From: Streptomyces sp. NBC_01016
GTDB taxonomy: Bacteria; Actinomycetota; Actinomycetes; Streptomycetales; Streptomycetaceae
Assembly: GCF_026341035.1 (NCBI RefSeq)
Contig: NZ_JAPEOQ010000001.1
Location: 1,674,001-1,738,000, forward strand
Direction of reading: 5' to 3'
DNA: 64,000 bases
Every line of letters starts with the position of its first letter. The first letter of the stretch is position 1. Positions 26,008 to 35,823 of this stretch are shown here, one piece after another. Under the pieces are notes generated by a model. It was not told the DNA's origin. It made no database searches and saw only the letters and a list, made by a program, of their open reading frames with translations. A program made the translations under genes and the position numbers.

Positions 26008-26334
26008 ATGATTTTCATCGCCGTGAAGTTCACCGTCCGCCCCGAGCACGCCGACTCGTGGCTGGAGAAGACCGCCGCGTTCACCGCGGCCACCCGCGCC
26101 GAGGAGGGCAACCTCTTCTTCGACTGGTCCCGCAGCGTCGAGGACCCGAACCAGTTCGTGCTCCTGGAGGGCTTCCGGGACGGCGACGCCGGCGCCGCGC
26201 ACGTCGGTTCCGACCACTTCAAGGCGGGCCTGGACGCCATGGCGCCGCTCATCGCCGCCACCCCGGAGATCATCAACGCGGATATCCCGAACGAGGGTTG
26301 GGGCGAGATGGGCGAACTCGCGCCGCAGGCCTGA
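26008..26334 (+). CDS. ABM-domain protein, putative quinol monooxygenase
   Basis: Small ferredoxin-like protein of 108 aa of the antibiotic-biosynthesis-monooxygenase/YgiN family. FIAVKFTVRPEHADSWLEKT, then FTAATRAEEGNLFFDWSRS and FVLLEGFRDGDAGAAHVGSD cover the whole domain. E. coli YgiN oxidises menadiol, so a role in quinone turnover fits the neighbourhood, but many relatives have other or no known substrates. ATG 26008 follows GGTGG. It ends at a very strong hairpin. Confidence 0.85.
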   Translation: MIFIAVKFTVRPEHADSWLEKTAAFTAATRAEEGNLFFDWSRSVEDPNQFVLLEGFRDGDAGAAHVGSDHFKAGLDAMAPLIAATPEIINADIPNEGWGEMGELAPQA

Positions 26335-26380
26335 GCCGCAGTTCCGACGCAGCGCTGTCCCGGTTTTTCCGGACAAACAC

Positions 26381-26420
26381 CGAAGGCCGCCGCACCCCGC
26401 AGGGGGAGCGGCGGCCTTCG
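26381..26420. terminator. Strong bidirectional terminator hairpin
   Basis: CGAAGGCCGCCGC pairs perfectly with GCGGCGGCCTTCG (13 bp, 14-nt loop). It separates the ABM gene from the convergent NlpC/P60 gene. Confidence 0.85.
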
Positions 26421-26527
26421 GCCTTGCGCGCCGTGAAGCCCTCAAGGGGCCTCAGGCGGCTGTGTGCGGCCTTTGAGTACCGCAGGGGCCCCGGAGGGCC
26501 CGGAAGTTCACGGAACCTCGGAGAGGC

Positions 26528-27358
26528 TCAGAGAACGCGCACCGCGCCGGTCGGCTGGTCGTAGGAGAGCGGCTTCTCGACGACACCGGTCGAGGAGTTC
26601 TGCGCGCCGACGAAGTTGCCACCGCCCACGTAGATCGCGACGTGGTAGGCGCTGCCGGAGCCGCCCCAGTACAGGATGTCGCCCGCCTGGAGGTTGTCCA
26701 GGCCGACCTGGGTGCCCTGCGTCGACTGGTCCTGCGAGACGCGCGGCAGGTCGACACCGGCCTGCTTGTACGCGGCCTGCACCAGGCCCGAGCAGTCCCA
26801 GGAGCTGGGGCCCGTGCCGCCGGACACGTAGGCGTCGCCGATGTGCGACTTGACGAACGAGACCACGGCGGCGGCGGAGCCGCTGGCCGGGGCGGGGGCC
26901 TCGTCGGAGGAGGACGCGGTGGTCGCCTGGAGCGTGGTGCGCTCGCTGGAGCGGGAGGCGGCGGCCTTCTCGGCGGCCTCGCGCTTGGCGGCGGCCTCGG
27001 CCTTGGCCTTGGCTTCGGCCTTCTTCTTGGCCTCGGCCTTCTTCTCGGCGGCGACCTGGTCCTTCTTCGCCTGGTCCGCGGCCTTGTCGAAGGCCGCCTG
27101 GCGCTCGGCCTGGACCTGGTAGTTCGCCGCGGCCTGCTGGGTGGCGTCCGCGGACTGGGCGACCTGCGAGGACAGGTCGGTGGTGAGCGTGGGCATCTCC
27201 ATGGTCTGCGTCACCGGCTCGGCGGCGTTGGCCGAACCAGCCGCACCAGCGACTGCCAGGGTGCTGAGGACGCCACCGGTAACTCCGGCGCGCAGGGCCA
27301 TCTTCGAGGCGCTGCGACGGGGCTTCCGGTGGCTGGGTATGTGAGCGGTGTGGGACAT
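26528..27358 (-). CDS. Secreted NlpC/P60 cell-wall peptidase with coiled coil
   Basis: Exported peptidoglycan D,L-endopeptidase of 276 aa. A basic N-terminus (SHRKPRRSASKMALRAG) and hydrophobic stretch end in a signal-peptidase site near AAGSANA. A long Ala/Lys/Glu coiled coil (about residues 75-140) follows, then an Ser/Thr/Pro-type linker. The C-terminal NlpC/P60 domain (about 165-276) has catalytic Cys in SWDCSGLVQAAYKQAG and His in YHVAIYVGGGNFVGAQ. ATG 27358 was chosen because it starts the signal peptide; its Shine-Dalgarno is weak. It is divergent from nuoA across 711 bp rich in palindromes, where its promoter must lie. Confidence 0.93.
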   Translation of the reverse strand: MSHTAHIPSHRKPRRSASKMALRAGVTGGVLSTLAVAGAAGSANAAEPVTQTMEMPTLTTDLSSQVAQSADATQQAAANYQVQAERQAAFDKAADQAKKDQVAAEKKAEAKKKAEAKAKAEAAAKREAAEKAAASRSSERTTLQATTASSSDEAPAPASGSAAAVVSFVKSHIGDAYVSGGTGPSSWDCSGLVQAAYKQAGVDLPRVSQDQSTQGTQVGLDNLQAGDILYWGGSGSAYHVAIYVGGGNFVGAQNSSTGVVEKPLSYDQPTGAVRVL

Positions 27359-27593
27359 GAGACCAACCGGTATCAGGGCCTCCCCGATCCCTTCAAGAAA
27401 CGTGTGGTGCGCCACAGTTGTGAAGCACGGGCACGAAACCCCGGCCCGACAGGCTTTATTGACGCCGTAACGGGCAAAGCGGACAGCCCTCCACGAGCCC
27501 CTGAACACGGGTTTTCTGCAATACGCCCGAATTGCCCGACGCTTACCACCCGTTGAGGCAGTTGGCCAAGCCCGGTTTCTGACGGTGTGACTA

Positions 27594-27617
27594 CCACGTG
27601 ACGCAGGTCACAAGTGG
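27594..27617. promoter_or_regulatory. Interrupted palindrome upstream of nlpC
   Basis: CCACGTGACG then CAGGTCACAAGTGG: outer CCAC/GTGG and inner GTGAC/GTCAC arms are complementary. It lies 236 bp upstream of the NlpC/P60 start, consistent with an operator; the binding protein is unknown. Confidence 0.4.
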
Positions 27618-27669
27618 ACCCCTAGGGGATGCGATGCACACGCGATGAACACATCTCGCGTCCACTCCC

Positions 27670-27698
27670 GTTCACACTCATCACGCCAACGTGTGAAC
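27670..27698. promoter_or_regulatory. Perfect 8-bp inverted repeat GTTCACAC/GTGTGAAC
   Basis: GTTCACAC (27670-27677) and GTGTGAAC (27691-27698) are exact complements around 13 nt. Half-sites resemble Rex or CRP halves but point the opposite way from a normal Rex box. Confidence 0.4.
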
Positions 27699-27800
27699 GA
27701 CGTCCAATATCAGCCAACCGCGTCCAGCACCAATTTGCTTGCGGTCTCCGCGCCTTGATAGTGGGCGCACCTCTGCGACCTGGGGTAACGCACCAAGTTG

Positions 27801-27813
27801 TCACCACTGGTGA
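27801..27813. promoter_or_regulatory. BldD-box-like palindrome TCACCACTGGTGA
   Basis: Perfect 6+1+6 palindrome that also satisfies TNAC-N5-GTNA, the published core of the BldD operator. It lies 257 bp upstream of nuoA and 443 bp upstream of nlpC. The match is short, so regulation by BldD is only a hypothesis. Confidence 0.4.
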
Positions 27814-27933
27814 TCACTCAGGTGCTTCGCGTGTGAAGATCACCGCTCATCCGACTTCATGATCCTTCGTCAGGTGGTGGAGATCACAAAGTAGTTGGCG
27901 CACCCCGTGTCGCAGATCACAGAGTTGCAGGCA

Positions 27934-27939
27934 TAGGAT
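27934..27939 (+). promoter_or_regulatory. Candidate -10 element of nuoA promoter
   Basis: TAGGAT fits the streptomycete -10 consensus TAGNNT. A poor -35 (TCGCAG, 27910) lies 18 bp upstream. Transcription would begin near 27946, directly before the Rex/CRP-like palindrome. Confidence 0.35.
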
Positions 27940-27955
27940 GCGGGGCAAGTTGGGC

Positions 27956-27973
27956 TTGTGACCCGCTTCACAT
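27956..27973. promoter_or_regulatory. Rex-like (or CRP-like) operator upstream of nuoA
   Basis: TTGTGACCCGCTTCACAT. Compared with the S. coelicolor Rex operator core TGTGAACGCGTTCACA, 12 of 16 positions agree, with both TGTGA and TTCACA arms intact. The same 16-mer also fits TGTGA-N6-TCACA (CRP type). Located about 97 bp before nuoA and just past a likely -10, it could give redox-dependent repression of complex I. Confidence 0.55.
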
Positions 27974-28069
27974 GTAGGCGATCTTCGACTGTTCGCAGGA
28001 CGTGGGGGGGCGGGGCGCGAGCTCATGCAACCGCCAGCAGTCAGTGCCGACTGAGAGGAGCGAGGAGCG

Positions 28070-28429
28070 GTGAACGCCTATGCGCCCATCCTCGTACTGG
28101 GAGCCCTCGGGGCAGGCTTTGCGATCTTCTCCGTGATCATGGCCTCCCTGACCGGCCCGAAGCGGTACAACCGGGCCAAGCTCGAGGCCTATGAGTGCGG
28201 GATCGAGCCCACCCCCACGCCGGCCGGTGGCGGGCGCTTCCCCATCAAGTACTACCTGACGGCGATGCTCTTCATCGTCTTCGACATCGAGATCGTCTTT
28301 CTCTACCCCTGGGCCGTCACCTTCGACGCCCTGGGGGTGTTCGGGCTCGTAGAGATGCTGCTCTTCGTGCTCACCGTCTTCGTCGCGTACGCGTACGTAT
28401 GGCGGCGCGGCGGCCTGGAATGGGACTGA
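28070..28429 (+). CDS. nuoA: NADH-quinone oxidoreductase subunit A
   Basis: Small membrane subunit of complex I, 119 aa, three hydrophobic segments. The conserved loop with [17 protein letters not shown], between helices 1 and 2, lines the quinone entry, and [21 protein letters not shown] is the classic helix-2 signature. GTG 28070 follows GAGGAGCG. First gene of a contiguous nuoA-N operon; nuoB follows after 34 bp. A Rex/CRP-like site lies about 97 bp upstream. Confidence 0.97.
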   Translation: MNAYAPILVLGALGAGFAIFSVIMASLTGPKRYNRAKLEAYECGIEPTPTPAGGGRFPIKYYLTAMLFIVFDIEIVFLYPWAVTFDALGVFGLVEMLLFVLTVFVAYAYVWRRGGLEWD

Positions 28430-28463
28430 GCCCCGTATAGGGGAGACCAGGAGCCACAGACCA

Positions 28464-29018
28464 ATGGGACTCGAAGAAAAGCTGCCGAGCGGATTCCTGC
28501 TGACCACCGTCGAGCAGGCCGCGGGCTGGGTGCGCAAGTCGTCCGTCTTTCCCGCCACGTTCGGCCTCGCCTGCTGCGCCATCGAAATGATGACGACGGG
28601 CGCGGGCCGCTACGACCTGGCGCGGTTCGGCATGGAGGTCTTCCGCGGATCGCCCCGCCAGGCGGACCTGATGATCGTGGCCGGGCGGGTGAGCCAGAAG
28701 ATGGCGCCCGTCCTTCGCCAGGTCTATGACCAGATGCCGAACCCCAAGTGGGTCATCTCCATGGGCGTCTGCGCCTCGTCGGGCGGAATGTTCAACAACT
28801 ACGCGATCGTGCAGGGCGTCGACCATGTCGTCCCGGTCGACATCTATCTGCCCGGCTGCCCGCCCCGGCCCGAGATGCTGATGGACGCGATTCTCAAGCT
28901 CCATCAGAAGATCCAGTCCTCCAAGCTCGGCGTGAATGCCGAGGAGGCGGCCCGCGAGGCGGAGGAAGCGGCGCTCAAGGCGCTCCCGACGATCGAGATG
29001 AAGGGGCTGCTGCGGTGA
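28464..29018 (+). CDS. nuoB: NADH-quinone oxidoreductase subunit B
   Basis: Peripheral subunit of 184 aa that carries the terminal Fe-S cluster N2 beside the quinone site. The four ligands are visible: the adjacent cysteines in [10 protein letters not shown], one in [14 protein letters not shown] and one in [11 protein letters not shown]. The C-terminal ~35 residues are an Ala/Glu-rich extension ([15 protein letters not shown]). ATG 28464 has AGGAG upstream. The 3' end overlaps nuoC by 4 bases. Confidence 0.97.
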   Translation: MGLEEKLPSGFLLTTVEQAAGWVRKSSVFPATFGLACCAIEMMTTGAGRYDLARFGMEVFRGSPRQADLMIVAGRVSQKMAPVLRQVYDQMPNPKWVISMGVCASSGGMFNNYAIVQGVDHVVPVDIYLPGCPPRPEMLMDAILKLHQKIQSSKLGVNAEEAAREAEEAALKALPTIEMKGLLR

Positions 29019-29767
29019 GCGACGCGCACAGCGACAAGGGATCGAACGGGGTCAACCCCGAAAAGGACCTCAGCGCTGCCAACCTTCCGGGGCAGCGCGG
29101 GGATCAGGGCGAGGAGATCCGCGTCCAGCGCGGCATGTTCGGCGCCAACAACGGCGGCGACACCTCCGGCTACGGCGGCCTCGTCCGCTCGGTCCGGCTG
29201 CCCGGCGAATCCTCCCGCCCCTACGGCGGCTGGTTCGACGAGGTGGCGGACGAGCTGGAGGGCGCCCTGGAGGAACAGGACCTCGTCCCCGAGAACGCCA
29301 TCGACAAGACGGTCGTCGACCGCGACGAGCTCACCTTCCACATCGAGCGCGAGCACCTGGTCCGCGTCGCCCGCACCCTGCGCGACGACCCGGCCCTGCG
29401 CTTCGAACTGTGCACGGGTGTCTCGGCGGTGCACTACCCCGGGGACAAGGGCCGCGAGCTGCACGCCGTCTACCACCTGCGCTCGATCACCCACAACCGG
29501 CTGATCCGCCTCGAGGTCTCCGTGCCCGACGCGGACCCGCACGTCCCGTCCCTGGTCCCGGTGTATCCGACGAACGACTGGCACGAGCGCGAGGCGTACG
29601 ACTTCTTCGGGCTCGTCTTCGACGGCCACCCCGCGCTGACGCGGATCATGATGCCGGACGACTGGCAGGGCTTCCCGCAGCGCAAGGACTATCCCCTCGG
29701 CGGCATCCCCGTCGAGTACAAGGGCGCCCAGATCCCGGCTCCGGACCAGCGGAGGTCGTACTCGTGA
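29015..29767 (+). CDS. nuoC: NADH-quinone oxidoreductase subunit C
   Basis: Hydrophilic 30-kDa subunit, 250 aa from GTG 29015 (overlapping the nuoB stop). The first ~75 residues are a polar extension ([19 protein letters not shown]…) with little conservation expected. The core covers [39 protein letters not shown] and the signature [20 protein letters not shown], then [19 protein letters not shown]. NuoC and NuoD are separate genes here, unlike the fused NuoCD of E. coli. Confidence 0.96.
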   Translation: MSDAHSDKGSNGVNPEKDLSAANLPGQRGDQGEEIRVQRGMFGANNGGDTSGYGGLVRSVRLPGESSRPYGGWFDEVADELEGALEEQDLVPENAIDKTVVDRDELTFHIEREHLVRVARTLRDDPALRFELCTGVSAVHYPGDKGRELHAVYHLRSITHNRLIRLEVSVPDADPHVPSLVPVYPTNDWHEREAYDFFGLVFDGHPALTRIMMPDDWQGFPQRKDYPLGGIPVEYKGAQIPAPDQRRSYS

Positions 29768-31086
29768 CCACACCCCACGCAACCCCGCGCGCGACCACGG
29801 AAGGCACCGTCTACACGGTCACCGGTGGCGACTGGGACGAGATCGCCGAGGCCGCGGTCAAGTCCGACGACGAGCGCATCATCGTCAACATGGGCCCCCA
29901 ACACCCGTCCACGCACGGGGTGTTGCGCCTGATCCTGGAGATCGACGGCGAGACGGTCACCGAGGCCCGCTGCGGCATCGGCTACCTCCACACCGGCATC
30001 GAGAAGAACCTCGAGTACCGCACGTGGACGCAGGGCACCACGTTCGTGACGCGCATGGACTACCTGACGCCGTTCTACAACGAGACGGCGTACTGCCTCG
30101 CCGTCGAGAAGCTCCTCGGCATCGAGGACGAGATCCCGGACCGCGCCAGCATCATCCGCGTGCTCCTCATGGAGCTGAACCGGTTGTCCTCGCACCTGGT
30201 GGCCATCGCCACCGGTGGCATGGAGCTCGGCGCGACCACGATCATGATCTACGGATTCCGCGATCGTGAACTCGTTCTCGACGTCTTCGAGTTGATCACC
30301 GGCCTGCGCATGAACCACGCGTACATCCGGCCCGGCGGACTAGCCCAGGACCTGCCGCCCGGCGCGGTGGACCAGCTCCGCGAGTTCGTGAAGAAGATGA
30401 AGAAGAACCTTCCCGAGTACGACAAGCTCGCCACCGGGAACCCCATCTTCAAGGCCCGTATGCAGGACGTCGGCTACCTCGACCTCGCGGGCTGCATGGC
30501 CCTCGGCGCCACGGGACCGATCCTGCGCTCCGCCGGCCTGCCGCACGACCTGCGCAAGGCGCAGCCGTACTGCGGCTACGAGAACTACGACTTCGACATC
30601 CCGACCGCCGACACCTGCGACTCCTACGGGCGCTTCCTGATCCGCCTGGAGGAGATGCGCCAGTCGCTGCGCATCGTCGAGCAGTGCCTGGACCGCCTGG
30701 AGCCGGGTCCGGTCATGGTCGGGGACAAGAAGATCGCCTGGCCCGCCCAACTGGCCCTCGGCCCGGACGGTCTCGGCAACTCGCTCGACCACATCAAGAA
30801 CATCATGGGCACCTCCATGGAGGCCCTCATCCACCACTTCAAGCTGGTGACCGAGGGCTTCCGTGTCCCGCCGGGACAGACGTACGCGGCCGTGGAGTCG
30901 CCCAAGGGCGAGCTCGGTGTGCATGCCGTGTCCGACGGCGGCACCCGCCCGTTCAGGGTCCACTACCGCGACCCGTCCTTCACCAACCTTCAGGCCATGG
31001 CAGCGATGTGCGAGGGCGGCCAGGTCGCCGACGTCATCGTCGCCGTCGCGTCCATCGACCCCGTGATGGGAGGCGTCGACCGGTGA
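29764..31086 (+). CDS. nuoD: NADH-quinone oxidoreductase subunit D
   Basis: 49-kDa subunit, 440 aa, forming the quinone-binding cavity with NuoB. GTG 29764 overlaps the nuoC stop. The quinone-site loop [20 protein letters not shown] (His residues near 47-51) is intact, as are [52 protein letters not shown] and the hydrogenase-like C-terminal [19 protein letters not shown]. About 35 N-terminal residues precede the conserved part. Confidence 0.97.
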   Translation: MTTPHATPRATTEGTVYTVTGGDWDEIAEAAVKSDDERIIVNMGPQHPSTHGVLRLILEIDGETVTEARCGIGYLHTGIEKNLEYRTWTQGTTFVTRMDYLTPFYNETAYCLAVEKLLGIEDEIPDRASIIRVLLMELNRLSSHLVAIATGGMELGATTIMIYGFRDRELVLDVFELITGLRMNHAYIRPGGLAQDLPPGAVDQLREFVKKMKKNLPEYDKLATGNPIFKARMQDVGYLDLAGCMALGATGPILRSAGLPHDLRKAQPYCGYENYDFDIPTADTCDSYGRFLIRLEEMRQSLRIVEQCLDRLEPGPVMVGDKKIAWPAQLALGPDGLGNSLDHIKNIMGTSMEALIHHFKLVTEGFRVPPGQTYAAVESPKGELGVHAVSDGGTRPFRVHYRDPSFTNLQAMAAMCEGGQVADVIVAVASIDPVMGGVDR

Positions 31087-31943
31087 CCACCAGTTCTTCG
31101 GAGCAGGGCGTAAGTCTGGGCATGCCACAGCTGCCCGCGCCCGCGTACCCGGACGACGTCCGAACCCGTCTGGAGGCCGACGCGAAGGAGATCATCTCCC
31201 GCTACCCCGGCTCCCGCTCGGCGCTGCTTCCGCTGCTGCACCTCGTGCAGTCGGAGGAGGGGCATGTCACGCGCACCGGAATGCAGTTCTGCGCGGACAT
31301 GCTCGGCCTGACCACCGCCGAGGTCACGGCCGTCGCGACCTTCTACACGATGTACCGCAGGAAGCCGAGCGGCGACTACCAAGTGGGCGTCTGCACCAAC
31401 ACGTTGTGCGCCGTCATGGGCGGCGACGCCATCTTCGAGTCGCTCCAGGACCACCTCGGCGTCGGCAACAACGGCACCACGGACGACGGCAAGATCACGC
31501 TGGAGCACATCGAGTGCAACGCCGCTTGTGATTTCGCTCCCGTGGTGATGGTCAACTGGGAGTTCTTCGACAACCAGACGCCCGAGACCGCCAGGCAGCT
31601 CGTCGACGATCTGCGCGCGGGGTCCGAGGTGTCACCCACGCGCGGCGCTCCCTTGTGCACCTTCAAGGAGACCGCGCGGATCCTGGCCGGGTTCCCCGAC
31701 GAGCGCGCCGGCGCCGTCGAGGCCGGCGGCAGCGCCGGGCCCGCCTCGCTGATCGGGCTCCGCCTGGCCAAGGGCGAGACGGAGCCCGCGCGCGTGGTCC
31801 ACCCGCGCGGCGAGGGCATCGAGGGCGAGGCGCCCCACGACCCGTCGCCCACCGAGCACTTGAGCTCGCACGACGCGCCGCAGGACACGTCGGCCTCCGA
31901 CCCGCAGCACCCAGCGGGACCGACCGCCGAGGAGGGGGAGTGA
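31083..31943 (+). CDS. nuoE: NADH-quinone oxidoreductase subunit E (long C-terminal tail)
   Basis: 24-kDa thioredoxin-like subunit carrying [2Fe-2S] cluster N1a. Ligand cysteines are in [13 protein letters not shown] and [17 protein letters not shown]. 286 aa from GTG 31083, overlapping nuoD by 4 bases. The domain ends near residue 205; the remaining ~80 residues are acidic, Ser/Pro/Asp-rich and apparently disordered, making it longer than the ~160-240 residues usual for NuoE. Pairs with NuoF in the NADH-oxidising module. Confidence 0.96.
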   Translation: MTTSSSEQGVSLGMPQLPAPAYPDDVRTRLEADAKEIISRYPGSRSALLPLLHLVQSEEGHVTRTGMQFCADMLGLTTAEVTAVATFYTMYRRKPSGDYQVGVCTNTLCAVMGGDAIFESLQDHLGVGNNGTTDDGKITLEHIECNAACDFAPVVMVNWEFFDNQTPETARQLVDDLRAGSEVSPTRGAPLCTFKETARILAGFPDERAGAVEAGGSAGPASLIGLRLAKGETEPARVVHPRGEGIEGEAPHDPSPTEHLSSHDAPQDTSASDPQHPAGPTAEEGE

Positions 31944-33310
31944 TGACCTTGGCAGCCGAGATCGACAACAACGACACCAGCCCGGAGAAGCTGCTCTCTC
32001 CGGTCCTGTCGGCCTTCTGGGACCAGGACAAGTCCTGGTCTTTGGATGTGTACCGCCGGCACGAGGGATACGAGGGGCTGCGAAAGGCCCTCGCCATGGC
32101 ACCGGACGACCTGATCGCGTATGTGAAGGACGCGGGGCTCCGCGGGCGTGGTGGCGCCGGGTTCCCGACCGGGATGAAGTGGCAGTTCATCCCGCAGGGA
32201 GACGGCAAACCGCACTATCTAGTTGTCAACGCCGACGAATCGGAGCCGGGGACCTGCAAGGACATCCCGCTCCTCTTCGCGAACCCGCACAGCCTCATCG
32301 AGGGCATCGTGATCGCCTGTTACGCGATCCGTTCCGAGCACGCGTTCATCTACTTGCGCGGTGAAGTGGTCCCCGTACTGCGGCGCTTGCACGAGGCCGT
32401 GCGCGAGGCCTACGCCGCGGGGTATCTCGGGCAGAACGTCCTGGGCAGCGGTCTCAACCTTGAACTCACCGTGCACGCCGGCGCGGGCGCGTACATCTGT
32501 GGTGAGGAGACCGCACTCCTGGACTCGCTCGAAGGCCGCCGTGGTCAGCCGCGACTCCGTCCCCCCTTCCCTGCCGTCGCGGGCCTCTACGCCTGCCCCA
32601 CTGTGGTGAACAACGTCGAGTCCATCGCGTCGGTTCCCGCAATCATCAATCGGGGCAAGGACTGGTTCAAATCGATGGGGAGCGAGAAGTCCCCGGGCTT
32701 CACGCTCTACTCGCTCAGCGGCCACGTCACGAGCCCCGGCCAGTACGAGGCCCCGCTCGGCATCACGCTGCGCCAGCTGCTCGACATGAGCGGCGGCATG
32801 CGGGCGGGCCACCGCCTCAAGTTCTGGACCCCCGGCGGCAGCTCGACGCCGATGTTCACCGAGGAGCACCTCGACGTACCCCTCGATTACGAGGGCGTCG
32901 GTGCCGCCGGATCGATGCTCGGCACCAAGGCGCTGCAGTGCTTCGACGAGACGACCTGCGTTGTGCGCGCGGTCACAAGGTGGACCGAGTTCTACGCCCA
33001 CGAGTCCTGCGGCAAGTGCACGCCGTGCCGTGAAGGAACGTACTGGCTCGTGCAGTTGCTGCGGGACATCGAGGCCGGCAAGGGCACGATGTCCGACCTC
33101 GACAAGCTGAACGACATCGCCGACAACATCAACGGCAAGTCGTTCTGCGCCCTCGGCGACGGCGCGGCCTCGCCGATCTTCTCCTCGCTCAAGTACTTCC
33201 GCGACGAGTACGAGCAGCACATCACGGGCAAGGCCTGCCCCTTCGACCCGGCCAGGTCCACGCTGTGGGCCGGCCGGGGCGACAAGCACCGCACGGAGGT
33301 GAACGCGTGA
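31943..33310 (+). CDS. nuoF: NADH-quinone oxidoreductase subunit F
   Basis: 51-kDa subunit, 455 aa, which binds NADH, FMN and [4Fe-4S] cluster N3. FMN-binding [16 protein letters not shown] (about 66-81), NADH/FMN region [14 protein letters not shown] and [19 protein letters not shown], and cluster ligands in [15 protein letters not shown] plus a downstream Cys in [15 protein letters not shown] 31943 shares its A with the nuoE stop. Confidence 0.97.
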   Translation: MTLAAEIDNNDTSPEKLLSPVLSAFWDQDKSWSLDVYRRHEGYEGLRKALAMAPDDLIAYVKDAGLRGRGGAGFPTGMKWQFIPQGDGKPHYLVVNADESEPGTCKDIPLLFANPHSLIEGIVIACYAIRSEHAFIYLRGEVVPVLRRLHEAVREAYAAGYLGQNVLGSGLNLELTVHAGAGAYICGEETALLDSLEGRRGQPRLRPPFPAVAGLYACPTVVNNVESIASVPAIINRGKDWFKSMGSEKSPGFTLYSLSGHVTSPGQYEAPLGITLRQLLDMSGGMRAGHRLKFWTPGGSSTPMFTEEHLDVPLDYEGVGAAGSMLGTKALQCFDETTCVVRAVTRWTEFYAHESCGKCTPCREGTYWLVQLLRDIEAGKGTMSDLDKLNDIADNINGKSFCALGDGAASPIFSSLKYFRDEYEQHITGKACPFDPARSTLWAGRGDKHRTEVNA

Positions 33311-35823
33311 CCGTCACGACCAACGCTCCCTCCGGGGGCGGCGAAGCGGCTGTTCCGCCGGAGGACCTCGTCTCCCTCACCATCGACGGCATCGAGATCA
33401 GCGTCCCCAAGGGCACGCTGGTGATCCGGGCCGCCGAGATGCTGGGCATCGAGATCCCCCGGTTCTGCGACCATCCGCTGCTCGACCCGGCCGGCGCCTG
33501 TCGGCAGTGCATCGTGGAGGTGGAGGGCCAGCGCAAGCCGATGGCGTCCTGCACCATCACCTGCACCGACGGCATGGTGGTCAAGAGCCAGCTCTCCTCC
33601 CCGGTCGCCGAGAAGGCGCAGAAGGGGGTCATGGAGCTGCTGCTCATCAACCACCCCCTCGACTGCCCGGTCTGCGACAAGGGCGGCGAGTGCCCGCTGC
33701 AGAACCAGGCCATGTCGCACGGCCAGGCCGACTCGCGCTTCGAGGGCAAGAAGCGCACCTTCGAGAAGCCGGTCCCGATCTCGAAGCAGGTGCTGCTCGA
33801 CCGCGAGCGGTGCGTGCTGTGCGCGCGCTGCACCCGGTTCTCCAACCAGATCGCGGGCGACCCGATGATCGAGCTGCTGGAGCGCGGCGCGCTCCAGCAG
33901 GTCGGCACGGGTGAGGGTGACCCCTTCGAGTCGTACTTCTCCGGGAACACGATCCAGATCTGCCCGGTCGGCGCGCTGACCTCGGCGGCGTACCGGTTCC
34001 GCTCCCGCCCCTTCGACCTCGTGTCGTCGCCGAGCGTGTGCGAGCACTGCTCCGGCGGCTGCGCGACCCGCACCGACCACCGGCGCGGCAAGGTGATGCG
34101 CCGCCTCGCGGCCAACGACCCCGAGGTCAACGAGGAGTGGATCTGCGACAAGGGCCGCTTCGGCTTCCGGTACGCGCAGAAGCCCGACCGGCTCACCAAC
34201 CCCCTCGTACGGGACGCGGAGAGCGGTGAACTGCGGCCCGCTTCCTGGCCGGAGGCGCTGGAGGCCGCCGCGCGCGGGCTCGCCGCCGCCCGCGGCCGCA
34301 CCGGTGTCCTCACCGGTGGCCGTCTCACCGTCGAGGACGCCTACGCGTACAGCAAGTTCGCGCGCGTCGCCCTCGACACGAACGACATCGATTTCCGCGC
34401 GCGCGTGCACAGCAGCGAGGAAGCCGACTTCCTGGCGGCACGCGTCGCCGGTCGTGGTCGCGACCTGGACGGCAGTGGGGTCACGTACAAGGCGCTCGAG
34501 AAGGCGCCCGCGGTCCTCCTCGTCGGGTTCGAGTCGGAGGAGGAGGCGCCCGGCGTCTTCCTCAAGCTCCGCAAGGCGTGGCGGGGACACGGGCAGAAGG
34601 TCTACTCGCTTTCTACGTATGCGACGCGCGGCCTGGAGAAGGCGGGGGGCACGCTGCTGCCCGCGGCTCCCGGCACCGAGCCCGAGTGGCTGACTGCGTT
34701 GTCTGAAGGCGTGCTCGCCTCCGGTGTCGGCCTCGAAGGCGCCGGAGCGGACGCCGCGCAGGCGCTGCGCGGCGAAGGCGCCGTGATCGTCGTCGGCGAG
34801 CGGGTCGCGGCCGTGTCGGGCGGTCTCACCGCCGCCGTACGGGCCGCGTCCGCGACGGGGGCCGAGCTGGTGTGGATCCCGCGCCGGGCCGGTGAGCGCG
34901 GGGCCGTCGAGGCGGGCGCGCTGCCGTCGCTGCTGCCGGGCGGCAGGCCCGCGACCGACCCGCGCGCGCGGGACCAGGTCGCCGCCGCCTGGGGTGTGGC
35001 GGAACTGCCGCACCGTTTCGGGCGGGACACCGGGCAGATCGTGGAGGCCGCGGCCACCGGTGAACTGGGGGCCCTTGTGGTGGCCGGGGTCGAGGTCGCC
35101 GACCTGCCGTCCCCGGCACGCGCGCGTGAAGCCCTTCACGCGGTGGGTTTCCTGATCTCCCTGGAGCAGCGGCCCAGCGAGGTCACCGACCACGCCGACG
35201 TCGTCCTTCCGGTGGCCGCGGTCGCCGAGAAGGCGGGGACGTTCCTCAACTGGGAGGGGCGCGCCCGGATGTTCGAGGCCGCGCTGAAGCCCGACCAGAT
35301 GACGCGTCGCGTCGCGCCCACGGACGCACGCGCGCTGCAGATGGTGGCGGACGCCATGGACGTCCACTTGGGGATCCCCGATCTGCGTTCGCTGCGCGGC
35401 GAGTTGGACCGCCTGGGCAACTGGGACGGGCCACACGCGACCGAACCTCTGGAGACGTCGGGCCAGCTGCCGCGCCCCTCCTCCGGAGAGGCCGTCCTCG
35501 CCGGACACCGGCTGCTGCTCGACCTGGGCCGCCTCCAGGAGGGCGACGACGCGCTCGCCGGGACCCGGCACGCCGCCCACGCGCGCGTGTCCGCCACGAC
35601 CGCCACGGAGGCGGGCGTGAAGGACGGCGACGTACTGACGGTCACCGGGGCACTGGGCAGCGTCGCGTTCCCGCTCCAGGTCACCGAGATGCCCGACCGC
35701 GTCGTGTGGCTGCCGCTCAACTCCGAGGGCGGCGGCGTCGCTTCGGACACCGGGGCCGTCCCCGGCGACCTGGTGAAGATCGGCCCGGCCGTCGCCGCCG
35801 GAGCCCCGGAGGTGCAGTCATGA
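33307..35823 (+). CDS. nuoG: NADH-quinone oxidoreductase subunit G
   Basis: Largest hydrophilic subunit, 838 aa, the Fe-S wire of the NADH module. Cysteine groups: [2Fe-2S] N1b ([20 protein letters not shown]), the His-containing N5 and N4 sets ([33 protein letters not shown]), and a further CEHCSGGC..C set typical of the off-path N7 cluster found in some bacteria. The C-terminal half is a molybdopterin-oxidoreductase-like domain without evident molybdenum ligation. GTG 33307 overlaps nuoF; the stop overlaps nuoH. Confidence 0.97.
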   Translation: MTVTTNAPSGGGEAAVPPEDLVSLTIDGIEISVPKGTLVIRAAEMLGIEIPRFCDHPLLDPAGACRQCIVEVEGQRKPMASCTITCTDGMVVKSQLSSPVAEKAQKGVMELLLINHPLDCPVCDKGGECPLQNQAMSHGQADSRFEGKKRTFEKPVPISKQVLLDRERCVLCARCTRFSNQIAGDPMIELLERGALQQVGTGEGDPFESYFSGNTIQICPVGALTSAAYRFRSRPFDLVSSPSVCEHCSGGCATRTDHRRGKVMRRLAANDPEVNEEWICDKGRFGFRYAQKPDRLTNPLVRDAESGELRPASWPEALEAAARGLAAARGRTGVLTGGRLTVEDAYAYSKFARVALDTNDIDFRARVHSSEEADFLAARVAGRGRDLDGSGVTYKALEKAPAVLLVGFESEEEAPGVFLKLRKAWRGHGQKVYSLSTYATRGLEKAGGTLLPAAPGTEPEWLTALSEGVLASGVGLEGAGADAAQALRGEGAVIVVGERVAAVSGGLTAAVRAASATGAELVWIPRRAGERGAVEAGALPSLLPGGRPATDPRARDQVAAAWGVAELPHRFGRDTGQIVEAAATGELGALVVAGVEVADLPSPARAREALHAVGFLISLEQRPSEVTDHADVVLPVAAVAEKAGTFLNWEGRARMFEAALKPDQMTRRVAPTDARALQMVADAMDVHLGIPDLRSLRGELDRLGNWDGPHATEPLETSGQLPRPSSGEAVLAGHRLLLDLGRLQEGDDALAGTRHAAHARVSATTATEAGVKDGDVLTVTGALGSVAFPLQVTEMPDRVVWLPLNSEGGGVASDTGAVPGDLVKIGPAVAAGAPEVQS

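Larger units (their letters stand above)
27359..28069. promoter_or_regulatory. 711-bp palindrome-rich divergent control region, nlpC/nuoA
   Basis: No gene; visibly lower GC than its surroundings between about 27620 and 27960. Symmetric elements seen: 27594-27617, 27670-27698, 27801-27813 and 27956-27973. GATCAC occurs four times (27812, 27838, 27882, 27915). The last 100 bp belong to the nuoA promoter and leader, including GAGGAGCG just before nuoA. I could not recognise a ydaO-type riboswitch core on the minus strand. Confidence 0.6.

Noticed and set aside
27359..27960. Possible ydaO (c-di-AMP) riboswitch upstream of the NlpC/P60 gene
   Set aside because: This class is often found before Streptomyces cell-wall hydrolases, but I could not find the conserved core on the minus strand. 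A covariance-model search would settle it.
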